Shown in pieces: positions 23,701-35,442 of a stretch of 64,000 nucleotides of DNA. Each line of letters starts with the position of its first letter. Position 1 is the first letter of the stretch. The DNA lies in NCBI GenBank assembly GCA_940337035.1, contig CALNHX010007431.1, positions 1 to 64,000 of the forward strand, given 5' to 3'. A program made the translations under genes and the position numbers. Source of the stretch: Agriotes lineatus. Its lineage: Eukaryota > Arthropoda > Insecta > Coleoptera > Elateridae. The notes under the pieces were generated by a model. It made no database searches. It was not told the origin of the DNA and saw only the letters and a list, made by a program, of their open reading frames with translations.

Positions 23701-24080
23701 TATTTAGTTCCATATATACAGGGTTTACTCTGCCGTTTACGTATTTTTCTAACCGCATTACACCTTAAGTTTCGTTTTCCATAATTATTTACACGTTTAT
23801 TTTACTCAATATGACTCTCATTGTTTCTTTTAATGCCAGCGCAGTTTCTTTTACGCACTACATTTTCTAATAAATCAATCCTTTCTTCTTTGCCTATTAC
23901 CAGATTTCTAAGTTTAGCATTTTCTTCTTGCGTCCTGGTACATCTATTTTATTTTCTATGCGTTCAGTCCTGCTCTCTACGTTGTCTAATTGCTTACTAT
24001 TTTTTTCTAGTAATACCTGTATGTTTAATACGTTCTCCCGCTACTTCTCCTTCTTCTTAGTACAGACCGAACACCTATTA
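20790..24080 (-). mobile_element. Decayed non-LTR retrotransposon (LINE), ORF1 + endonuclease + RT
   Basis: Read on the minus strand. 24070-23500: ORF1 relic, first a coiled coil (EKNSKQLDNVESRTERIENK), then ITADFTKKVRRQRKLLKHKK and VNGESFTLEQLEDG, the usual C-end of insect LINE ORF1. 23300-23080: start of an AP endonuclease (MKRYNINIL-LNE-RWLGNGG, then IIFSG). 22900-22430: spacer and GVTQPRIKEKDGNLLKTEKD. 22130-20800: reverse transcriptase, with a KKAFD-like block, GVRQGCILSPALF, a catalytic box degraded to YGEDD, then RLRIFNSNVMSVLVYESETW. Many stops and frameshifts. A MITE (21444-21959) splits the RT between the KAFD block and GVRQGC. A craniofacial-development-protein-2-like/RTE-like LINE is the closest type I know. 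Confidence 0.8.
21444..21959. mobile_element. TA-flanked MITE inserted in the LINE
   Basis: Terminal inverted repeats of about 70 bp begin CAGGGTGTTATGAAAATGAG on the left and read CAGGGTATTATGGAAATGAG from the right; TA flanks both ends. The TA target and CAGGGTG start fit Tc1/mariner-type non-autonomous elements. No transposase frame inside. Confidence 0.8.
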
Positions 24081-24124
24081 CTACCACGGGCTGAATGCGG
24101 TTTTATAAGCCTAACCCCCTGAAT

Positions 24125-24285
24125 TAAGAAAGAACGTCTTTTTACATGGGTCACGACCACCAAAGGTGCTCGTATGATGACCGGAGAGCGTAGGATGTAA
24201 TCACCGTCCGGGTGTGAGGTTAAAACTCGCAACCGACTGCAAACTCAAGCGCTTTACCAACAGACCGCCCCTGTTTAGCGTTTTG
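24125..24285 (-). repeat. tRNA-derived SINE, family 1
   Basis: Minus strand: A-box-like GGTCTGTTGGTAAAGCGCTT, B-box-like GGTTGCGAGTTTTAACC, then the body ACGCTCTCCGGTCATCATAC and TTTGGTGGTCGTGACC shared with 17.7 and 28.9 kb. Confidence 0.7.
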
Positions 24286-24579
24286 CTAACTCTAATACTT
24301 TATATTAAATTTAATTTTATTGTTGAAACATGATATCGCGCCGCAGCCGTGTAAAATCTACACATTACCCTTTTTCTGTGACGTCAGAAATAACAAAACA
24401 TAGCGTTTAAAACGTATGTTTTATATTGCATTGAACTTCAAAAAAATCATTTAGATCGCAGGTAGTAGTCTTTAGAAAGGATTTGACATATACCTAACCT
24501 CTAATGTAAGGGATGCTCTTCGAATAAGCCCCTAATGCTTAAAATAATATTTTTTTCGCTGCTGATCATGTAAGTCAGT

Positions 24580-24908
24580 TTGTTTGTTTGTTTGTTTGTT
24601 AATGGACAAGGTCTAGGCATGCAGAGTACCAGGTACCTTAGACACCGACTGCTATGGTCATATGGTCAAAGTCCTACTTAGAATTTTACCGAGACTAAGG
24701 AGTTCCAACCCTAGCAAGGGATCTTTTACATGCTACACATCGTAGTAGCATGGGACCCACGGCTTTACATCACTTCCGAATGATGGCATTCTGTAGAGGT
24801 TTTCATCTGCATTTTTTTATTTTTGAAAACCTCACCGGGACCGGGAATCGAACTCGCGACCCTACGATCAGTAACCAGGATGCTTACCACTGAGCTACCG
24901 ACCCCGGC
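24580..24908 (-). repeat. tRNA-derived SINE, family 2, with 11-bp target duplication
   Basis: Minus strand begins with a tRNA-like head: A box TAGCTCAGTGGTAAGC, B box GCGAGTTCGATTCCC. A body of about 230 bp and a (CAAA)n tail follow. The element is bounded by perfect direct repeats TGTAAGTCAGT at 24569-24579 and 24909-24919, the mark of LINE-driven insertion. The intact duplication and good boxes suggest a young copy. Confidence 0.92.
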
Positions 24909-25209
24909 TGTAAGTCAGTGATACAGCTTTAGTAACAAAACGTGTAAGTCGGTGATTATATTTGTTTGCTGTTTTCTCTTGACAACGGAACTTAATATTA
25001 TTATTAAGTTGCTAGGATAATAAAATTAGCAACGCAAGATGGAGACTTAGATGTTTTGTTTATAATTGCAAGTGATTATGTGACATGTGACACTCACAGG
25101 TAACAAGACTCACAAAAATTAATACTGGTGACAGGTGACAGAAGAAATGATTTTTTCAAAAATCTAGGAAAATTTCGATAAGCAGCGGGAAAAATATAAG
25201 ATAACTCGT

Positions 25210-25304
25210 AATGTATCGCCTATTAACATTTTCAGCAGGCAACAAGCCGCGGCTGCGCCTTGGCTTGTACTGCCAACCTAAAATGTTAATAGGCCCTTAC
25301 ATTC
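25210..25304. repeat. Palindromic element, GC-rich centre
   Basis: GCCTATTAACATTTT pairs with AAAATGTTAATAGGC (25218-25294), with inner AACAAGCCGCGGCTGCGCCT as centre; outer AATGT/ACATT extends the stem. Same design as the variable-stem family, but shared junctions are weak here. Confidence 0.6.
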
Positions 25305-25487
25305 CTTATTAATTACTTATATAGCTATTATGCTTGCTCGCTTGCTTGTGATTGCGCCTTATTTTACTGTCATTTTGGACAAATGTCACATTGGCAGTAT
25401 TATAAGACAAGCCATACTTAAAGCGGTCCTGACCAAAAACTGCAGATTTTATGTTTCCTCCAGTTCCTTATAGTTAAATAAAGAGAG

Positions 25488-25903
25488 AAAATTGTTACAT
25501 GACAGCAAAAGGGTAATGTGTAGACCTTACGCCTGCTTTTACGTTTGCGAACTTACGAAAAGAAAGTAAAATAGACCACCTGTGTACACTTTAATTTACG
25601 ATGCAACTTATACATCTGCAAGCTATTTATCCTAATTCAAAGTTGACTACTATCTCTGCTTATTAATTTGCACTTATCATGCCAAACCCAAGTGGAAAAT
25701 TGTTACATGACAGCAAAAGGGTAATGTGTAGACCTTACGCCCGCTTTTACGTTTGCGAACTTACGAAGAGAAAGTAAAATCGACCGCTTGTTTACACTTT
25801 AATTTACGATGCAACTTATACATCTGCAAGCTATTTATCCTAATTCAAAGTTGACTACTATCTCTGCTTATTAATTTGCACTTATCATGCCAAACCCAAG
25901 TGG
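25488..25903. repeat. 208-bp tandem duplication, nearly perfect
   Basis: Units 25488-25695 and 25696-25903 differ by only a few substitutions (for example GCCTGC/GCCCGC). Both start AAAATTGTTACATGACAGC and end CAAACCCAAGTGG. Confidence 0.95.
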
Positions 25904-27002
25904 ATAACTATGTTTGAAAAATAAAACCATGTGAACTTACCAACAGGTAGTATTCAGTTTCAATGCGATTGTATCGTCGTCTAATTAAGGTGAATCTAAT
26001 TAAAATGTTGAAGACCCGAAGTTCCGACCAGGTTCGTAAAGTTACGTAAGAGGGTGCAAAGAGGAATATTTGGTAGGGCAAGAAAACTAGCTGAGAGCAA
26101 TATTGAGCTCAGTTTGCTGTTTATGTTAACTCGTTTCTGCAACTTCCATCATACTGTTACAAGTAATTGTAACTATATTTGTTCGCTGCAAGTTTAAATT
26201 CTGACGGACGATTATAGGGCGCTCTAACTAAGTTACGACCTTGCCTGTACGCTATATTAAATTTAAAGTTTGGACCTTGGAATTCAAAAGTATAAAGTTT
26301 GGAAATGGAGTCTACCGTTTCCTGACTTTTATACGAATCTGAAATTGTATATCTATGTATATGAAGTGCGTCATTTAATAAACGCATTCTTCATCGTTAG
26401 AAAAGCAGAAACAGTTTTAAACGGACACGACCTTTCACATTCGTGATATTGATATTCCATTTATTTTCGTTTGCCTACTCGAAGTTCCACAACTTACCTA
26501 TTGCATTCCCTGGAGACATTATTTTCCCTTTTTAAGATAGTATAACATTCAATGCCGGCATTTTATGGTTTAATAAGTATAAAGATAGAATGACGTGCCC
26601 TCCCAGAACAGGTTATTGATTTATCCTCTGGGAATATATGTTTTTAATCAGTGATGGCGCAGGTGTCGAGTTATCTCTCATTGCTACTTTAGTCTTGGCA
26701 AGTTTTGATTAGGGTTCACTGTACGCTGTTTCCGAAGTTTATTGTATTGTAAATAGGAATGGGGTAGATTAATCCATCAGCAAAAGCTGAACATTCAACG
26801 GTAGCTATTAAATCTCAATAGTTGCTTAAAAATTCTCACTGAAAGAGAGAAAGAGAGAAAAGCCGATAACACCACCATCCTTCAATGAGCGTCTCTGCTG
26901 ATTAAAAGTGTTTGCGCTTCTCAAATATTATACATTTTAAATAATAGAACTAGTAATCATTCAATTGATTTATATTTTAGAATAATAGTATATTAAAATA
27001 AA
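25904..27002. other. AT-rich intergenic stretch
   Basis: No gene recognised; the 76-codon minus ORF at 26157-26387 has no motif. A GAGA-rich run is at about 26844-26858. Confidence 0.35.
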
Positions 27003-27297
27003 GTTGCAGAAGGCATCTATTCAAGTGCGAATTTGAAATTCCGAAACGAGCCGCATAGCGGCGAGTTGAGAAACAAATGAGTGCTTGAATGACCTTCTGC
27101 AACGAGTGTTTTATACAATTTTTTCTATTTTTCCGCTTTCTACCATTTTATAGAAAATAAAAATGTTTTCTAGTTTGCGTTTAGAATAACTCCATTCTAG
27201 CACCCAAATGACGTAATTTCAGAGCGACTTATTCTAACACTCAAATGACTTCATTTGCGTGATAGAATGGAGTTATTCTAAACGCAAAGTAGAAAAT
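27003..27297. repeat. Two neighbouring palindromes, variable-stem hairpin family
   Basis: Palindrome 1 (27003-27102): GTTGCAGAAGGC...CTTCTGCAAC, centre CGAGCCGCATAGCGGCGAG. It is followed by the family junction TATACAATTTTTTCTATTTT, which pairs with ATAGAAAAT at about 27150. Palindrome 2 (27166-27297): TTGCGTTTAGAATAACTCCA pairs with TGGAGTTATTCTAAACGCAA. Confidence 0.7.
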
Positions 27298-27639
27298 TAC
27301 ACTGATGTCAACTTTTTTTTAGAACGATTGGAAATACAAAAATAAAGATTAATATTTTAGATTGGATAGTTTGTGATCAGTTCTAATTGCTGATAGTATA
27401 TTGATCAGCATAGTATGGAAAAAGAGTTGCTATGAAGAGACAACTTTACGTACTAATGCGGCAACGTATTTATAAACGCAGTAATCTATAATGTCCAAGT
27501 TTAGCAAGAATTTATTAAGGGTGTGGAATTATCGCAACAATTAATTATCCAGGTGAGACATTGAAATAGAAGCTGTCTTATTTCACTCTGAAGTGATTCT
27601 AGTTAAAAAAAATATACAATCAGAAAAAAATCCCTATAT

Positions 27640-28170
27640 ACTGAAATGGTATTAAGCCCACAATTTGGCTCTGTTAATATTTAACCAAGTCAATAAAGCA
27701 CAGAGTTAGGATATTTTATATAATTGTAAATTTAAACAACAATCAAAGTATTAAATGTATTGGTAATGGGATGCAAGAAACAGTAATTAGCCAGATAAAG
27801 GCACGCAAAAGCAAAGCATATTTCAGAGGGTTTGAATTTGGCTTTTGAATAAAGTAATATAATTAAAATGATAGGTTTGTGCATATGTAAATCCAGACCA
27901 AACGAAAGTAATTGACACAAAAGGTTGTTATGTGCACATAAATGAGCGTAGTCATCAACAAAAGCAAAGGACAGTGAAAATTGTGAGGAATCTGACGGAT
28001 GGATTGAAGATAAGGCTAATCTAGAAAATTTCAAAGAACAATCCTGAATGTAGGCAACAGAAGAGAAGCAAGCGACGTGAAAAGTGGACTCAAATATCAG
28101 TGCGGTAATAACTAAAAACAAAGTGCAAACGAGCAGAGCAGTGAAATTAAAAACGTCTGTGAGTGGAAAT
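27640..28170 (-). repeat. Dispersed repeat, copy 1 (empty-site copy)
   Basis: The reverse complement matches 45165-45600 plus 46098-46215. It carries an open 129-codon frame (27732-28121, minus) whose last 97 codons align without gaps to the frame at 45306-45596 (about 78% identical by hand count). No family recognised. Many of the differences change amino acids, which argues against selection for a protein. Confidence 0.75.
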
Positions 28171-28894
28171 CTTGTAAGTGTGCTTTCATAGGAGACGGGC
28201 GAGAAATGTTGAGAGCTGGTTTTTACTTAAACGTTGTCTAGTACATAGAAGTTAATAGTTTGACATAATATTATAAGTCTTACCCAGAAGCTGACTGAAG
28301 ATGAGTTAGGTTTTTTTTTTTGGATGCATAGCGAATTTTCCAAGTTTCTTCTCTTTTTTTTGCTAGATTGCTATATTTGAATCCTGTCGAGGTCGCTGGC
28401 TCACTGTTCCACCTTCTTTTTATCCAGTTTCTCGTTAATTAGTTGTTCTATAGTAAAACAATATATTAATTTATTATAGGTGTCTGAAAAATGCCCTGTT
28501 TTTTTTTCTTGCTTTTTCATATGCATTAATAGGTCTTCTCTTTGTTCAGGTATTTCTTTCGTGAAGTGATCTCTGTTCTATATGTTTAATTATTCTAAAA
28601 CTCTAAGTTTCTAGCTATTTTCACCATTTTATTTCTGTTTTCCATTGTGAATAACTTTATTAAAACTTGTCTTGTTCCGTCAAAATCCTATTTTTTCAAT
28701 ATTTTAATTTGGACAACAGTATTTATTAATATTACTCAATTTCTCTTTTTTAATTCCGAATACCGAAAAGTAACTTATTGGCCATTAGAGAGCTAATTTC
28801 AATTTCTCAAAACTGGCTCCGTGTATACGAACACATAGAAGTAGTTTCTTCTGAAAAGTAGCACCTTATAATAAAAATAAAGCACCCTTTTTCA
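28171..28894. other. AT-rich intergenic stretch
   Basis: Poly-T run at 28312-28321. No gene or repeat recognised. Confidence 0.35.
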
Positions 28895-29070
28895 GCTTGT
28901 CATGCACCAGTTAGTAGAATCGCAGACTTTGGAAACCAAGCGTCTACGTCTCTATCAGATCGTAGTGAGTTCGAACATCACTGCCAACCAGTATATTTTG
29001 TCTTATGCTCTCCGGCAGTCATATGAACACATTTGGTGGAAATGATCTTTCTGGCAGAAGTATAGTTGAT
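28895..29070 (+). repeat. tRNA-derived SINE, family 1 (best head)
   Basis: Plus strand: A-box-like CAGTTAGTAGAATCGCAGAC, B box GTGAGTTCGAACATCAC, then GCTCTCCGGCAGTCATATGA and CATTTGGTGG. Same body as copies at 17.7 and 24.1 kb. Confidence 0.7.
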
Positions 29071-29415
29071 AACATGTTTTCAGTATACTCGTATATTAAG
29101 AAGTAGAAGAACATGGAAATCGTTGCATTTTCTGATTTGTGCATGTAAAATAACTTCGTATAAAAAAAATACGTATGTTCAAAACTCTTAGATTATTTGC
29201 AAAAATAGTATTCTCCCCATTTATCCCGCCGATATATTTTTACACATTCTAGACAAACGCTAGTGAATAGACCTTGCTATATATGTACTTACTTATAGTG
29301 AACCATATATTGTATATTTTACGTATCACAGCACTTTTGAGGTACCCAATTTTTGAATTACCTGGTAAGCTATCATACTTAGCAAATGTGTCATACTCAA
29401 GGGAATATCACAAGC

Positions 29416-29603
29416 AGTGGATATATTTTTGACAAATATTTTGTCGTTTCCATGTAAATTATTGCGTTTAAATTTCACGATACAAAATCACATCAAAAAT
29501 GTCACGAGCCGAAAGCGAGTAACATTTAAATGTGATTTTGTTGAGTGAAATTTGCAATAATTTCTATGGAAATGGCAAAATATTTAAAAATAATATATCC
29601 ACT
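29416..29603. mobile_element. Foldback element, 188 bp
   Basis: AGTGGATATATTTTTGACAA pairs with the sequence ending TAATATATCCACT; arms continue via CGTTTCCATG/CTATGGAAATGG to ACAAAATCACAT/ATGTGATTTTGT around CACGAGCCGAAAGCGAGT. Confidence 0.75.
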
Positions 29604-30016
29604 TCGAGTGGTATTTGGGACGACTATTTAACAATATTAATACATAACGATTAACTTTATTGAAAAATAATCCAACAATTAATATAATTATTCATTCTCA
29701 ATTAAATTCAGCGGAATACTTCCAAAACACAGCATTTTAAATTTTTTAAAACAAGCCACACAGTTTGTTGGGGTTTAGTGTTACGTAACCTAGCGATATC
29801 ACTAAGGACAGAACATCGTTGCTAAGCGATACTTCGCAACAAGGCTATTAATTTTTTGAGTACGTACATTGTTTTGTGAATATTTTGCGTGGTGCCCAAT
29901 ATTCAGTGATATACTGCTGTTATTGGTTGAAAAAAGCAAATGTCTGCAATGCGATTGGCTTATATATTACAGTGTTGAATAGTCATCAGAATTTCTGATG
30001 GCGACATGGTTTTGTA

Positions 30017-30612
30017 TACAGGGCGCACATACAAAATCTCATGTTAATTACAAAACTTTGAAACATTGGCATTCCATTTAATTTAGGTTTTTTAAAGAAC
30101 AGTATATGATGAGACAATTTGGACAATTTCAGGATTTTTTCTTACCCTAAAGTGAAAATTAATATGTATTATTAACAAAGTTGGTAAGACTTTTAAATTT
30201 GAAATAAAAATATCAAAGCGGTCTGAGCTATTTATTGTCAAACTTAAGACAGCTATTTTACAAAATAGATATTTTTAGCCGTTTCTTATCCAAATTCCCC
30301 TTCAATGAAAAAACAACTTCAAGGTCAGCTGCTTGAGTAGTTATTTAAGTTTTTGTATCCGATGCACAAATTATTTTTTAAATCGGTCGTTTTCAACTAG
30401 GTTTATCAATCGCCTTTCAAATTTTAACAGTTGTTGATCCAATACGAATCGATGCTTGATTTTAAATTGTTGGGTCATTTGGTCCACCAGGTAGTTTTCT
30501 TTAAAACAACTAATTGAAATGTTGTAAAATAATTAGGGCAACCAATATTTGAATGCTCCGTTTAAAAAAAATGGGACTTCCTACGATGAGTCCCTCAATG
30601 CAGCACCCTGTA
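30017..30612. mobile_element. Possible TA-flanked MITE
   Basis: Left TA-CAGGGCGC (30017) and right GCACCCTG-TA (30612) face each other 596 bp apart, as in mariner-type MITEs, but the inverse match is only about eight bases. Confidence 0.3.
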
Positions 30613-33170
30613 TGTTTACTTTATTTGAACTTTAGTTTTTTCTGTTATAGAAAAGTGTAGAAGCGCCTGAATATTTAGTTGGATATTTACTTAACAAGAA
30701 AATTTTTAATCTTTAAATCACAATTAAGTATCGAAACATTTATATTTTTTTGTTATTCAAAGCCTTCTATGTATGTTAAAGGAAAAATATTAATTGCAAT
30801 TTACTTTTAAACAGTTAAAACTATTTAAAAACTAGTAAAGTTTAGTTAATATTTGTATGTAGGCTAGGTAATAACACTCGGACACTATAAATGTCTGTAG
30901 AGTATATTAATGGCCACAGAACAGTTTTATACATTTGGTATCAACAGAAACACTGCATTACTCAATATTATATAAAAGCATTTATCACTATGCAATGCTA
31001 TATTACAGCATTTGCCTAAGCAGCATTGTATCCTGGTGAACTAGAAACCTAGAACAACAGACATACACAATGGAAACATTCCGCGTCCTAATCTTATAAA
31101 CAACTGTATTGTTTATGCAGGCTACACATTATTAACACTGATGGCGATAGTTCTAGTACGGAGCAGGAGTAAATTAGATTGAACGTTTTGTAGCTCCCTT
31201 TATCAGCTAAATTGAAGCACAGTAGTTGTAAAATTGTATTAATTTTGCTGAAAAAGGTTAATATCTGAAGAGAACTTTGTGATGAATGTTCACAGGACGT
31301 TTCATAAAGTACAATTTTCTATGTAGGTACACTTCCTAACCTGAGTTGACTTTTTCCAGATATAAATATTATTCTTAATTTAAACTGCAACCATGCTACC
31401 ACAAAAATTTTTATTTTTGAATTTCCTAGTTAAATGGTATACGCCTCGTTTATCTTTAATGTCCTCGCAGCCGCTTTGTGTAATGCCATAATTATAACGA
31501 ATGGCAGAACGTACTCGGTTGCGTAACAATTCTTTCATATTGTGCACTCTGCGAAAGGTTTAATCGAGTTTCAGAGCAGTACATTTAGTTTTTCCAGCAC
31601 TCTGTGCAGTAGTTAAATTTACAGTTGGAATGTGTAATTTCCATTTAAAATCCATGGAACAATTGCAATTTATAGTCAAAGTCAAATTTCAAAATCAAAG
31701 TAGGTATATAAAAAGGAAAACTAACGGTTTAATGTAATGAACTGATATCACCTTTCATCAGAAATAAGAGAGTAAAGAAAAACAAATATTGATGTTTTTT
31801 GCCCTGCTAAGTTTGATTACACAAAAATCAAAACTTTAGTAATTGTAGCTTCAGGTAAACGACAGGACTAATTAAAAATGAAATTGCTTTCGGTAGATAT
31901 GAACTAAATTGAATTGGTGAGTGAAATCGCTTTAGTTTGTTATACTTCTTTTTGTATGCGCAAACCTTGTAATATTTCCCTGCTGTCAACAATACAGTAG
32001 AAAGCTAATTAAGCAGGAGTTTTTGTAATTGCATTACATCCTCATAAATGAGCTGCTGTTTCCAACTTTTCTACCAGACCGACATTTTCTGAAGAACATG
32101 CGTAATGACATTAAAAACTCCATTTCGCAGCCATTGAACGTTTATATTCACTCAAGATTTGAATTAGTAAAGTTACTCATTTAACGAAATTTCAGGTATC
32201 ATTATGTCTTACACTTGAAGTCTAACTTAGGAGCTCACGACGAATTTCTTATCGAAAATCTCAATGTTTCTTAATTAAAAAAAAATGTGCTCCTTTCCCA
32301 AACATGGGCGTTAATATAGGAGGGGCACTAGAATAACAATCTACTTAGGGAGGAGGAAAATACTTCGAGCTCGTCGACTCTGTAGATTTTTATTTGTTTC
32401 TGAATAAATAATAGTTTTAGGGGGCTATATTGGAGGTAGACATTGGATGATGTAAATAAAAAACCCTCATTTTTGCATTAAAACTTGAACAAGTTGGGCT
32501 GTATGCATATTGTCGTGTCAATAAATTTGAACGCGTTTTCTGTATAGCGCGATGTAGTTTCTCAAGTGTGATTAAATAAGTGTTGGCCGTGGTTGTTTTA
32601 CATTTCTCCATGTAAATAATTGAAAGAATCCTTGGTGGTTCCTAACCGCAATGATTACTGCTTAATTTTAAGGTCTCAATAATGGACCCTGGTTTCATCT
32701 GTCGCTATTTTACACAACATGTCCTTTCTCAGTAAATCCAAATTCCTTGAAGAATTTGTTCAGCAGTCAAAAGTCTTGGAATCCATCTGACTGACTCTTT
32801 GCCATTCTAAGACCTTAATACAAAATATTTAGGTCACTTGGTTAGAATACCCTCTACGCCACAGCGATCTCTGCTACATCCAAACGTCGACTTTCAAGAA
32901 GCATCTGTTGCTTCAGAATTCTAACTGAACAATTTTGTCCAGTATTTGATGATACTTCCAACAGTCTTTTATATAATGTCATTTTCGGTCCGTAACTTTC
33001 CAAAGTTAAGAATTTTATTGGGCTTCGGTGTTTTAATTTACATATTTAATTGCAAACTAAGACAACAAGAAAGCAACGATATACCATGATGAAATATTGT
33101 ACAATAACTATTAAAACGTAGCCTACTACGATACAATCTTTTTTCAGGTAGATGATTAACCTAGTGACCC
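30613..33170. other. Long featureless AT-rich stretch
   Basis: I see no coding frame of note, no tRNA, and no clear inverted or tandem repeats in these 2.5 kb. The 64-codon minus ORF at 32417-32611 shows no motif. Confidence 0.4.
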
Positions 33171-33490
33171 CCGTATATACGTTATTGAGATAATTATCCT
33201 CTGTCTCGCAGTTTCGCTCTATTGTTGTATGAAATCAGAATCTATTACTAATTACAATATCAATTTCACAACTGGTTGGCATATGACTACGGTTTGCTTG
33301 CCAACCTGCTAATACACTTGCGAATTTCACAATCATGGACACTTCTATATATATAGATTACTGATATAATTACCCCGTACCTTGCATCTGGAACTACTAG
33401 CTCTAGTATTGTATGAAATTACAATCGCATTATTAATTAATATATCAATTTGCCAACTGGTTGGCACATGAGTAAGGTTTACTTGTTTAG
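33171..33490. repeat. Old, diverged tandem duplication (~180 bp period)
   Basis: 33171-33300 and 33350-33490 share in order GATAATTA, CTCTA.TGTTGTATGAAAT, TATCAATTT, CAACTGGTTGGCA and ACGGTTTGCTTG-like blocks. Confidence 0.65.
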
Positions 33491-34299
33491 TACCGTTTGC
33501 CTGCTGTAGCTGAATAATGCTATTACCTTAATTAATTAGTATGCGGGCCCAGTTAAATACAGAATTGTTTGTTTTGCTTCTAAAATGTATAGATTGCCAC
33601 AATTAGCTGAGCCTGCCTAAAATTCTATCGCTAGCTCCTATGGTTTCACACAATTAAATATACAAAATCTTTAAAATTAAATATAATTTTAAAAAAACTC
33701 TATAATGAATTTTTTTAATAGCTTCCACTGAGCAGAAATAATCTTTTGGAACCAAGACGTACTGACATAGTCACTTCCAATTTATGAAGTTTTTTCCTGA
33801 ATATATTCCCCGCGTAGAATTGATAATTAAATGTTTTTCGACCCTTCTGCGACTTGTTGTTTGTTACACTCAGTATAGCTACCAGAATAAGTGATTCTTG
33901 TTCTCAGTCATATTCAATATTAGCCGAAGAAAATGTTGGTATATCGGCAAATTTCTCGATAGATTCGCATAGAAAAAAAATAGCTTTTTATCTTTTAAAG
34001 TGAGGGAAAATTAGAAATTGATATTTCATACATTTTATATTTTACAGCTTTTACATGAAATGCTTTTTTTATATATCTGTTAAAACGGTTACAAGATTAT
34101 AGGAACATACCACAAATTATAATTCATAATCAACATATTAAAATGAACATGTAAATATTAAATAAAGTTCAGGAATCACTACTCCCTACTATTACTATGT
34201 CCCCTATTACTGAATACTTTTGTGTTTTGAATAACATTTTCGTCCATAGAAAAATTATAACACTTAATTTGTCCGATAGGGATTTTTGTGTGCATCAAA
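33491..34299. other. AT-rich intergenic stretch
   Basis: Nothing recognised. Confidence 0.35.
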
Positions 34300-34590
34300 C
34301 CAATAGTTAACTCTAACAACTAATAGAACCCAACTAAACCAATGAGCATCATAACCCAAGCCAGATAGCGAATTGTGAATACCCAAAAATTTTTCCGTGA
34401 CCACTGCGCCAACGGGGCACGCTAGTTAACTCCGACAGTATGGGTGGGTTAACACTGAATATAGCTAAATACAGGCGCCACCAATTATTAAAGTATGCAA
34501 CAATTCGCAAATATAAAGTGGAAAATTCTCTGATATTCAGAGGATTATGAACTTACAATGAAGACAGACGCAAACGAACTGACTTAGTGC
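34300..34590 (+). repeat. Dispersed repeat, copy B
   Basis: Counterpart of 15825-16115 in the same orientation, sharing AGCCAGATA, AATACCCAAAA, GAATATAGCTAAATACAGGC, GCCACCAATTA, CAATTCGC and GCAAACGAACTGAC. Confidence 0.75.
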
Positions 34591-34799
34591 ATCGATTGCT
34601 AACTTTCTCTTTAAACAAAGATGGGTATAACACCGAACATCAAACCATGAAAAACATCGTTGTGTGCAATGGTTTCTCTTCTAAAATTATCATCAATTTG
34701 ATAAGCACACAAGAAACAAAATTGCACGTTCGAAATTTCATAATTCTGGTCGGTTTTAGAAGTCAAGGGAAAGTACTACATCAAAATTCCGTCTCACTC

Positions 34800-35075
34800 T
34801 GCTACAAATGGCTCAGAGAGGATTTTTAAAGATTCAGGTTATAAAGTTGCGTATAGTTCAAAAAACAATATTCGAAATTTGTTAGGGAATTCAGAAGACA
34901 AACTTAAGGCTTTATAGAATTTTGGAATTTGCAAAATTAAAAGTTTCCATTGTGATTCTAAATATATTGGGCAAACACGTCGTAATTTTGGTACTAGGCT
35001 TAAAGGGCAAATAACTCATTTTACATTCAACAGCTTCGAAAAATTTAGCTCAACATATTTACAAAAGGGGTCCTT
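34800..35075 (+). pseudogene. Penelope-like element remnant with GIY-YIG endonuclease
   Basis: The translation runs KIFKDSGYKVAYSSKNNIRN and LLGNSEDKLKAL, a stop, then NFGICKIK, CDSKYIGQTRRNFGTRLKGQ. The last part matches the GIY-YIG nuclease of Penelope-like retroelements: GIY has become GIC, YIG is intact, and the R of TRRNFGTRLK is kept. The first part matches the end of the RT domain that precedes it. One stop and a frameshift separate the parts. Only the 3' end of such an element is present. Confidence 0.75.
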
Positions 35076-35365
35076 GTATTATGGAAACTGACTTAAAAGG
35101 TGTAAAGGCTTTTATATATTCCTCACTTGTAAACATCAATTTATCAAGTCACTGTATTCACCTTGAAAATATTTCTTAACTGTAAAATTTTACAAGCGTG
35201 CTCATAGATAAATGATAGCGTGCAAAGCCAGAGTTATCTTCCTTAGTATGTGTCATATTGATGAATTTAGTTGCTTGTCAGTTTGACATTTTGAATAAAT
35301 GGTAAATTTGTAGTCATTTACAAGTGAGGAACAAATAAAATATTCAACAATACACGCAAGGTAAC

Positions 35366-35442
35366 AGGTTTTACTGGCTCAAGAAGGTGACAGGCTTTCC
35401 TTTGACTCGCCAGTCATATCCTTCTATTCGCCAGTAAAAACC
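35366..35442. repeat. Short palindrome
   Basis: GGTTTTACTGGCTCAAGAAG pairs with CTTCTATTCGCCAGTAAAAACC; inner GTGACAGGC/GCCAGTC. Centre is AT-rich here. Confidence 0.6.

Noticed and set aside
24838..24908. A tRNA gene on the minus strand
   Set aside because: It has good A and B boxes, but the T-arm pairing is poor and it continues into a SINE body with (CAAA)n tail and target duplication.
27940..28010. FAFVDDYAHL resembling a reverse-transcriptase xVDD box in the dispersed repeat
   Set aside because: No other RT motif in the frame, the second copy has IDN instead, and the neighbouring sequence does not fit RT.
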